The notes below the pieces were generated by a model. It did not search any database, was not told the origin of the DNA, and saw only the letters and a list, made by a program, of their open reading frames with translations. Both the position numbers and the translations under genes were made by a program. DNA of 64,000 nucleotides. It comes from Malus domestica (lineage: Eukaryota > Streptophyta > Magnoliopsida > Rosales > Rosaceae). Numbering within the stretch: position 1 is the stretch's first letter; the number at the start of each line of letters is the position of its first letter. The DNA lies in NCBI RefSeq assembly GCF_042453785.1, contig NC_091666.1, positions 27,610,501 through 27,674,500 on the forward strand, in the 5' to 3' direction. Shown one piece after another: positions 57,434 through 64,000 of this stretch.

Positions 57434-58213
57434 ATGGCGGACGAATCCACACCAAATCCCAAGAGTGGCTACTGCCTACAAACCAAGACCTTCCATACTC
57501 TCCGGCCTCCGGTCCCACTCCCGCCACTCTCCCAACCCCTCTCCCTCACCCAGTTCACCCTCTCCCTCCTCCAATCCTCTACGGCCTCGCCCACCACCTC
57601 CGTCCTCATCGACGCCGCCTCCGACCGCCATGTTTCCTACCAAACTTTCCTCGGCCAAATCCACTCCCTCACTCTCTCCCTCCAATCCCTTGCCCCCTCT
57701 CTCTCCAAAGGTCACGTGGCCTTCATTCTCTCCCCTCCTTCCCTCCACGTCCCCGTCCTCTATTTCTCTCTCCTCGCCTTAGGCGTCGTCGTTTCGCCAG
57801 CTAATCCTGTCGGGTCCGAGTCCGAGATCGCCCACCAGGTCCGGCTAACCCGACCAGTCATCGCCTTCGCCACGTCAGCAACCGCTCAGAAGCTCCCCAA
57901 GGGTAACGACAAAATCCGCAACGTTATACTCCTCGACTCGCTCGAATTCTTCTCCATGCTCAACCGGGTCGGTTCATCCGAAACACGACCAGACCTCAGG
58001 TTTACAGTCAACCAGACCGACCCGGCTACGATTCTCTTCTCCTCCGGCACCACCGGCCGAGTCAAAGGCGTTCTCTTATCTCACCGCAACTTCATCGCCG
58101 TCATAGCTGGGCTCCACGCCCTTCGCTCACCCGACCCGGACCTACCTAACAGCAAAGCGGTGTCGCTGTTCACGCTGCCTCTGTTCCACGTGTTCGGGTT
58201 CTGTTTGGGATAA
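57434..58213 (+). CDS. 4-coumarate-CoA-ligase-like enzyme, first exon only, cut by a retrotransposon
   Basis: ATG at 57434 opens a clean frame of about 256 native codons. It belongs to the ANL/4CL-like acyl-CoA synthetases, which activate carboxylic acids to adenylates and then CoA thioesters. The AMP-binding P-loop SSGTTGRVKG is at residues 203-212, and LPLFHVFGF is at 248-256. The next codon enters the LTR starting TGTTTGGG at 58202, and the frame stops at 58213. The adenylation domain remainder, box II and C-terminal lid are therefore missing here; they may resume right of the element outside the window. CG-rich, C-ending codons contrast with the AT-rich surroundings. Class 4CL-like (4CLL5-type) is a family-level call; substrate unknown. 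The allele is probably null unless the element is spliced out. Confidence 0.88.
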   Translation: MADESTPNPKSGYCLQTKTFHTLRPPVPLPPLSQPLSLTQFTLSLLQSSTASPTTSVLIDAASDRHVSYQTFLGQIHSLTLSLQSLAPSLSKGHVAFILSPPSLHVPVLYFSLLALGVVVSPANPVGSESEIAHQVRLTRPVIAFATSATAQKLPKGNDKIRNVILLDSLEFFSMLNRVGSSETRPDLRFTVNQTDPATILFSSGTTGRVKGVLLSHRNFIAVIAGLHALRSPDPDLPNSKAVSLFTLPLFHVFGFCLG

Positions 58214-59831
58214 AATCTGAACTTTGGGCCAGAGAGAAAGTCGGCCCAAACCCAAAGCCCAGAGGAAAACTTAGGAGGCAGGAAAGAGGCTTTCGGCTGG
58301 GCACAAATTACAAAGGCCACCTGCTTACCTGCTCAAAGACCACAGGGGGTAGGTTATTCAATCACTGCACAGCCCAATAAAGTACTTTATTGGTGGCATT
58401 CATGTAAAAAAGCTAGTGAGTCATCACCAAACCGCATTCGGGCAACCGCCATTGCTACAGGAACCCAAGCTGAATCCGTCTATAAAAGGAGGAAGAGAAG
58501 ACAGAATTAGAGACACTTAAACAAACAAACAAAAGCCAAAACTCTGCTCAAGCCAGATTTGCCTTCAACAAAGCTGTAGTCAGCACAAGCCTTCATCCCG
58601 TTCGGGATAAACCTTCCCAAACCCCTGTAATAGCTCTGCTACCTTGTTCTTGGTGGTATCGATTCATTTTGTATCCTATTCTCCCCATCAACCCCTTCTG
58701 AAAGCTTTCAGACCTATGATAGAGCCACAAAGATAGATTTTGTAAGAAGTTCAGCCTTGGCCGATAAGGTTCAAACTTGCCCAACTATCTTTGCTCTGTC
58801 TTTGTCTTTTCTTTCTTTTAAAAGCACAATAACATGTTATATATTCTCAGTTATATACAAGTTATTTCTGGCAAAATCACAATGAAAATGAGTCTTCAGC
58901 ACTTGAATCTGATCTGAATCACGTCAGAGTTTAGATCAGATCTGAGGCTTAAGCCCGCGGGCATGTAATTTAAAGATCAGTTTAAAAGTCCTTGGCCTCA
59001 AGGCATAAAAAAGAACTCTATGTGGACTCAACCCATCCACGACGATCCTTGATAAGCGAGAAGTCCGAAGTTACTTGGGGCGCAAGTAATCAATCTATTT
59101 CTCCGTTTTGTTGCTATTATATCTTGATTCGTAGAAAAGGCTTAAGCATATAGTGAATTCTGATAGAAAGCCTCAAGGCCTACACCTAAGGCCCCACGAA
59201 GGCATCTATTTAGCTTCATTTTATGTTGCGGTCTAGTTGGTCCGAGTATAAGGATTAACTCTGATGGGAAGCCTCAAGGCCTATACCTAAGGCCCTACAA
59301 AGGCACTCATTTGGGTTCGTCCTACCTCTTGGATTCAGATAATCAAAGGTATAATAGTGATAAAACTCTGGCAACCATAAAAGGCCAAATATGATACATC
59401 CAAGCGCTGGTTTAGTTTGACAGGAAGCCTCAAGGCCTATACCTAAGGCCTCACAAAGGCACCTGTTATATCTAACTCGGTTTCTCGGGCGTATACATAT
59501 TCAATCAAAGCTTAAATACCCATTCAACATCTGCCATACTGAAGATGGCAGTGGCACGCCTGAGCACGATAAAGTTAATCTTGATTGTGAGCCTCAAGGC
59601 CTACACCTAAGGCCCCACAAAGGCACCCTTTCAAATTAACTCTGTCCTTCTCTTTCAGAACTGCCCGACGAGCCTTGCCCGAAGTGTGTCTTGCCCGACC
59701 AAGATCTGCCCGACGAAGGCTTGCCCGAGCAAGCCCGAGAAGAAAGCAGGAGTACGACAGATACCCTCAACCGACGCCATTCTCCCAGGGAAGCTGTGTG
59801 CTCGACCGCCAGGAGATTCCTGCGACGAACA
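58202..59831 (+). repeat. 5' LTR of the Tat/Ogre-type element (end approximate)
   Basis: About 1,630 bp. The right LTR is outside, so the 3' border rests on the CA and the following primer-site-like sequence. Contains a set of four dispersed repeats. Confidence 0.65.
59168..59628 (+). repeat. Four dispersed 36-bp repeats in the LTR
   Basis: Copies at about 59168, 59269, 59424 and 59589, each gcctcaaggcct, (t/c)acctaaggcc, cacaaaggca in order, separated by 60-130 bp of unlike sequence. Each contains overlapping palindromes built on aaggc/gcctt. They lie in the R-U5 half of the LTR. Confidence 0.85.
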
Positions 59832-59882
59832 TAGTTTTGGCACGCCCAGTGGGACCAAACTGATCTGAAGATAAAGATAACC

Positions 59883-61964
59883 ATGCCAGAAGATTTACAG
59901 AATACTTTGTTTCAAATGCTACAGAGACTGAATGAAGCCTCCCTAGGCTCTAGAAATGAGACAGGTTTGGCTCCTCCCAAAGGAGAAAGACACAGGACTA
60001 CCCAGCCAGATGAGGTAGTCATAGTCAACCCCATGTTGCCCTTTTTTGAAGCCCCGGTAAACATGCTCAACATGACCTGGGCAGAGAAAGGAAAAGGGAA
60101 AATTATAAGGGAAGAAGAAGAATGGAAACTAGCCAAACGATCTACGGAAGGGATAGGCAAACCATCCGAGTACCCAAAGGCTGCCATAATCAAAGGGCTG
60201 GTTATGTGTAGTAAATGCCAGTGTGAATGTGAACTCGAGATTCCCCCAGCTGGAGTCCTTATTGATCACGAGTTAATTAAAAGAGAAGCCCGCGAAAAGC
60301 TTAAGCAGGCAACAAGAAAAAATACTTCCCGAAGCGTTTTTCAACGTTTAGGAGGTGATTACCAACCCAAGGCGTTGTCAGAAGTATTTCGAAACTATGA
60401 AGTTTCTGACGAGTTTCGAAACTATGAAGTTTCTGACGAGGTAGAAGATATGAAAGCCAAACTCCAAAGAAGTACAGAGCAGCTTCAAAATGGCCAAAAG
60501 GGGAAGGAAGTCAGAAGAACTGATGGGATAGCTAATCTTGTTAAGAAAGCAACTCCTGCATATCGTGGGCGGAAATGGTATGTAGTTGGAAAAGATGGGC
60601 AGCCTATCAGACCAATTGGAGCATCCATGGTCAGAAGGGTTCAAAGGCAGCACAAAGCCTACATGAATTCCCTGATGACCCCCATCACCTCTGAAGCCTC
60701 AAAAAATCAAAAGCCAGAGAAAGCAACATCTGGAAGTAGTAGTCAGCTTCGTTGGCGAAGTAAGAAGGAAGTAGAAAGGGCCAACAGCAAGACGGAGGGT
60801 ATGGGGAATCATGTGCCACAAAGCCATCACCCTGGCAAATATAGGATCTTAAGAAGGGCTCAGGAAGATCCGACTATGATGCCAACACCTGGTTGGAGGC
60901 CAGGGCCCACCCATGAGGAAACTGTTGCATCTGAGAGGAGACCAACCTTTCTGCCTTTGGATCCGTTTGGTGAAGTTCCAAAGCAAGCGCTGTACGGAGA
61001 CATGAATCAACCACAACAGGAAGGGATACCAGAGCCCTTATTACCAGCCGATGCAATGGCCTGGTTAGACAAGTTCATGGATCACATTGGGAGCAAGAAG
61101 GAGGACTTGCTCGAACCCAGCAACTTCCATATCAACATGACGTATGTATTATCCGCCATGTTTGGCGCCAGGCCTGACCAGCCCGCTACTATGGAAGGTG
61201 ATTATTTAACAACTGAGCCGATGATGGCTCATATCAATGTGGAGGTAGTTACAGAGGAAGACTCAGACGAGGTTGAATCCTCAAAAGTACCTAAAGGTGG
61301 TCCCATACGGATTTACACAGATAAAATGGTGTTCAGCCGCCCAAGTATTTCGTTGGCCAACCACCTGAAGCCTATATACGTTTCAGCTCATCTGGAAGGT
61401 GTACCTTTCAAAAGAGTTTTGATTGATGGAGGAGCAGATGTTAACATATTGCCAGCCAAGCAGATGAAGAGGATGGGGAGAAGCACTGAAGATCTTATTC
61501 CCACAAACCTTACAGTCTCGAGCTTTTCAGGTGCCATCACCAGGACTCATGGGATATTACCTTTGGAGGTAGATTTGGGGTCCAAGAAAATAATGTTGGC
61601 GTTCTTTGTAGTAGACTGCACTTCCACTTACGGGGCCCTACTTGGAAGAGATTGGATTCATCAAAGTTTAGCCATACCTTCCACTCTTCATCAACAAGTG
61701 GCTGTATACCACGAGGCAAGTACTGAAGGATCAAGCTTTTGGGAGATGGTAGAGGCCGAATCACGGCCGTTCCTCCCCTCAGCTAATGTTGCAGAAGCAA
61801 ATTTCTACAATCCCAACGTGGGAATTTTGAAATGTTTAGGAGCTGATGAGAACGGCCGCCCTACCAAGGTGACGGCCCGAAAGCTTCTAGAACAAGGGAT
61901 GCTCCTTACCAAGGAAGAGTGGGAGAGACCTTGTCTTATACCAAACTCTCTATACCATCAATGA
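59883..61964 (+). CDS. Gag-protease region of the Tat/Ogre-type element, 693 aa
   Basis: ATG at 59883 lies about 30 nt after the primer-site-like region. The N-terminal half is a lineage-specific gag with KCQCECELEIPP and FQRLGGDYQP; I see no CCHC knuckle. A 27-nt tandem duplication at about 60387-60440 repeats FRNYEVSDE. The C-terminal part is a retropepsin-like protease, VLIDGGADVN with a downstream LLGRDWI flap/end word; the usual DSG/DTG reads DGG. The frame stops at 61962-61964, and the pol frame begins at the overlapping ATG 61961. Confidence 0.85.
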   Translation: MPEDLQNTLFQMLQRLNEASLGSRNETGLAPPKGERHRTTQPDEVVIVNPMLPFFEAPVNMLNMTWAEKGKGKIIREEEEWKLAKRSTEGIGKPSEYPKAAIIKGLVMCSKCQCECELEIPPAGVLIDHELIKREAREKLKQATRKNTSRSVFQRLGGDYQPKALSEVFRNYEVSDEFRNYEVSDEVEDMKAKLQRSTEQLQNGQKGKEVRRTDGIANLVKKATPAYRGRKWYVVGKDGQPIRPIGASMVRRVQRQHKAYMNSLMTPITSEASKNQKPEKATSGSSSQLRWRSKKEVERANSKTEGMGNHVPQSHHPGKYRILRRAQEDPTMMPTPGWRPGPTHEETVASERRPTFLPLDPFGEVPKQALYGDMNQPQQEGIPEPLLPADAMAWLDKFMDHIGSKKEDLLEPSNFHINMTYVLSAMFGARPDQPATMEGDYLTTEPMMAHINVEVVTEEDSDEVESSKVPKGGPIRIYTDKMVFSRPSISLANHLKPIYVSAHLEGVPFKRVLIDGGADVNILPAKQMKRMGRSTEDLIPTNLTVSSFSGAITRTHGILPLEVDLGSKKIMLAFFVVDCTSTYGALLGRDWIHQSLAIPSTLHQQVAVYHEASTEGSSFWEMVEAESRPFLPSANVAEANFYNPNVGILKCLGADENGRPTKVTARKLLEQGMLLTKEEWERPCLIPNSLYHQ

Positions 61965-63691
61965 TCGAACAAAAGAAGAAAGATCAGGTCATGGCAGTCA
62001 GATCCCTGATTAAAAGACTGTTGGTGTATGGAAAGGGAAGAAGACAGGAAGAAAGGCTCTTGGATAAAGAAGAGCAGGAGTGGCAGGAGAAAGTTTCTAC
62101 CAGCCAGCAGGAAAATGAGGAAGAATCTTACACAGAGGAGTTAGATAAGGCCATTCAAATGGCCGAATGTGTCTACGATATAGACGAGCCAGACGGTCTG
62201 CCCGAGAACCCGGAGCTAGTTGATTTTTTGTGTGCAGAACCTGATAAGCCACCTCCAGAGGTCCAGGATCCATTGGAAGTTATTGAGCTAGGCACAGAAG
62301 AGGATCCAAGACCAATTCAAATCAGTGGTTTATTAGGGATTGAGGATCGGACCAAGATTATCTCTCTTTTGCAAGAATTCAAAGATTGTTTTGCTTGGCA
62401 TTACACCGAGATGCCAGGATTAGACCCAGCCTTGGTGGAACATAGATTGCCCATCAAGGAAGGATATAAACCTGTCAAGCAGGCACCACGAAGGATGTCA
62501 AAGGAGATAGAAGAAAAAGTCAAAGAAGAAATTGAAAGGCTGGTGAAAGCTGGCTTTATTAGACCAGCCAAATATGTAGAGTGGCTAGCCAACATTGTAC
62601 CTGTTTTAAAAGCTATAACAAAAGCAGTACGGTGTTGTGTTGATTATAGGAATATTAATAGCGCCACACCAAAGGATGAATATCCCATGCCCATGGCTGA
62701 CTTATCCATAGATGCTGTAGCAAAGCATAAAGTTTTATCGTTTATGGATGGAAATGCCGGTTACAATCAAATAAAGATGGCGCCAGAGGATATTCATAAG
62801 ACAGCTTTTAGATGTCCTGGTCATGTGGGGGCATATGAATATCTGGTCATGCCATTCGGGCTCAAAAATGCAGGCGCCACGTATCAAAGGGCAATGAATG
62901 CCATTTTTCATGATTTAATTGGCCAAAGCATGGAGGTGTATATAGATGACATTGTGGTGAAATCTAAGACAGAAGAGCAGCATCTCGTGGACCTCAAGCA
63001 AGCATTGATGAGGATGCGGATCCACAAGTTGAAGATGAATCCAAAGAAATGCGCTTTTGGAGTGAGAGCGGGCAATTTTTTGGGATTTTTGGTACATCAG
63101 AGAGGTGTGGAGGTGGACAAAAATAAGTCTCGGGCAATATTAGAGTCACTTCCACCTACCAACAAAGTACAGCTTCAGAGATTGCTAGGGAAAATCAACT
63201 TCTTAAGGAGATTCATTGCCAATTTGGCGGGCAAAATCCAGCCACTAACTCCACTACTGAGATTGAAGGATAGGGAGAATTTTGAGTGGGGGCCAACCCA
63301 CCAGCAGGCATTTGATAGCATCAAGGCTTACTTAACTTCCCCACCAGTGCTGGTGCCACCTCAAAGGGGAAAGCCATTGAAACTATATATTTCTGCATCG
63401 GAAAGATCAATTGGGAGTCTACTAGCTCAGAATAATGAAGGAGGAAAAGAGCAGGCTGTGTATTACCTCAGCAGAATTCTGACCGAGGTAGAAACAAGAT
63501 ATTCTCCGGTGGAAAAACTGTGTTTGGCTCTATATTTTACTGCCAGCAAGCTAAGGCATTACATGCTACCTTGTCATGTGCACATTATCGCCAAAACAGA
63601 TGTGATAAAGTATATGTTGTCAAGACCTATGCTAGCAGGGAGGATTGGGAAGTGGATTCTAGCATTATCTGCTGAGTTTGTGGGAGTCTGA
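61961..63691 (+). CDS. Reverse transcriptase-RNase H region of the Tat/Ogre-type element
   Basis: A frame open from 61919, first ATG at 61961 (stop and start overlap as ATGA with the gag-protease frame). Linker rich in E/Q, then RT: KQAPRRMSKEIEE, VDYRNINSATPKDEYP, FMDGNAGYNQIKM, PFGLKNAGATYQ and YIDDIVVKS (about 62938-62965), then RNase H with LYISAS and KLRHYML. It stops at 63689-63691 right after LSAEFVGV, well before integrase. The break coincides with apparent loss of the second (archaeal-type) RNase H that Tat elements carry. Not functional as read. Confidence 0.85.
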   Translation: MIEQKKKDQVMAVRSLIKRLLVYGKGRRQEERLLDKEEQEWQEKVSTSQQENEEESYTEELDKAIQMAECVYDIDEPDGLPENPELVDFLCAEPDKPPPEVQDPLEVIELGTEEDPRPIQISGLLGIEDRTKIISLLQEFKDCFAWHYTEMPGLDPALVEHRLPIKEGYKPVKQAPRRMSKEIEEKVKEEIERLVKAGFIRPAKYVEWLANIVPVLKAITKAVRCCVDYRNINSATPKDEYPMPMADLSIDAVAKHKVLSFMDGNAGYNQIKMAPEDIHKTAFRCPGHVGAYEYLVMPFGLKNAGATYQRAMNAIFHDLIGQSMEVYIDDIVVKSKTEEQHLVDLKQALMRMRIHKLKMNPKKCAFGVRAGNFLGFLVHQRGVEVDKNKSRAILESLPPTNKVQLQRLLGKINFLRRFIANLAGKIQPLTPLLRLKDRENFEWGPTHQQAFDSIKAYLTSPPVLVPPQRGKPLKLYISASERSIGSLLAQNNEGGKEQAVYYLSRILTEVETRYSPVEKLCLALYFTASKLRHYMLPCHVHIIAKTDVIKYMLSRPMLAGRIGKWILALSAEFVGV

Positions 63692-64000
63692 TATATCAGT
63701 CAATCACATTCCTAGGGGATCTAACTTGGCAGCCAATGAAATGGCGCAACTAGCTTCGGGAGTGCCAATGCAAGAAAGGAGGTATGGTGTTGATGTTGAG
63801 ATCCAAACAAGAAACCTTCCCTCTATTTCAGATCGGAGGTTCAGTCTGGATGTAATGGTTCTAGAGACCGAGGTGAAGGATTGGAGGACACCTATTACTC
63901 AGTATCTGAAAGATCCTTCTTCACCCACAAGTAAGAAGAACAAGCAGCAAGCAACCAAGTATGTATTGTGGACAAAAAATCTGTTGAGGAAGACCCCAGA
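63692..64000 (+). pseudogene. Tat element: end of second RNase H region and linker, shifted frame
   Basis: The plus strand continues with a word like ISVNHIPRGSNLAANEMAQL, the typical C-terminal end of the second RNase H of Tat elements (HIPR...ANEMAQLAS), then a linker with KDPSSPTSKKNKQQ toward integrase. The catalytic part of that domain is not present between 63691 and this point, so a deletion is likely. Runs off the window. Confidence 0.65.

Larger units (their letters stand above)
58202..64000 (+). mobile_element. Ty3 LTR retrotransposon, Tat/Ogre-type (left part)
   Basis: The 5' LTR starts TGTTTGGGAT at 58202, right inside the 4CL-like exon; ggttc (58197-58201) is the candidate target duplication. 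The LTR ends at about 59831 (CA), followed by 'ttttggcacgcccagtggg' as the likely primer-binding region. Protease, reverse transcriptase and RNase H follow in Ty3 order. Pol sequence features (MPGLDPALVEHRL, YIDDIVVKS) match Tat-lineage elements I recall. Integrase and the 3' LTR are outside the window. Two coding breaks suggest a non-autonomous copy. Confidence 0.88.

Noticed and set aside
57476-57748. Glycine/glutamate-rich minus-strand ORF
   Set aside because: Antisense shadow of the 4CL-like exon.

Overview
The window is nuclear DNA of a flowering plant. Genes have many introns with GT-AG borders, and plant LTR retrotransposons, TRIMs, hAT, MULE and MITE elements fill most of the space. 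Two Cassandra TRIMs carrying 5S-like LTRs, the repeated MITE families and the CYP749A-type P450s point to a woody Rosaceae, most likely Maleae (apple/pear). The genus is an inference from memory of these families, not a search.

Layout. 1-7 kb: an LTR end has cut a family-1 beta-glucosidase (GH1) gene, leaving only its 3' exons. These converge on a decayed CYP749A 3' end, then come a Cassandra TRIM and a frameshifted UGT72-type glucosyltransferase. 7.1-16.8 kb: a complete and very young Ty3 chromovirus (Tekay/Del type; LTRs 2,365 bp each) sits inside a tandem duplication of the UGT upstream region. 19.4-25.9 kb: a complete Ty1/copia element whose reading frame has one in-frame stop. 26-31 kb: a 1,029-bp foldback MULE, a 910-bp Pack-MULE with a captured exon of a probable mitoribosomal mS34 gene, and a Helitron-like 3' end. 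31.5-35.5 kb: a P450 remnant and a five-exon CYP749A gene that is two bases out of frame, with a duplicated promoter. 35.5-40.7 kb: a 5.3-kb hAT transposon with BED-finger transposase and one internal stop. 41.5-42.1 kb: a second Cassandra. 42.8-45.8 kb: an apparently intact 14-exon GH1 gene. 48.1-55.6 kb: a quiet housekeeping pair, MPC1 (mitochondrial pyruvate carrier, + strand) and WDR74/NSA1 (ribosome biogenesis, - strand), convergent. 55.8-57.3 kb: nested MITEs and an inverted-repeat element. 57.4-64 kb: the first exon of a 4-coumarate-CoA-ligase-like gene, cut by a Ty3 element of the Tat/Ogre type that runs off the window.

How it fits together. The left 46 kb is a local duplication zone built from GH1, CYP749A and UGT72-type genes. 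Such neighbours could hydroxylate, glucosylate and deglucosylate a shared small molecule, but most copies are dead and no shared pathway is shown. The right 16 kb is conserved housekeeping sequence with few insertions in exons. Several insertions have exact target-site duplications, and two (Ty3, hAT) can be checked against a duplicated empty site inside the window.
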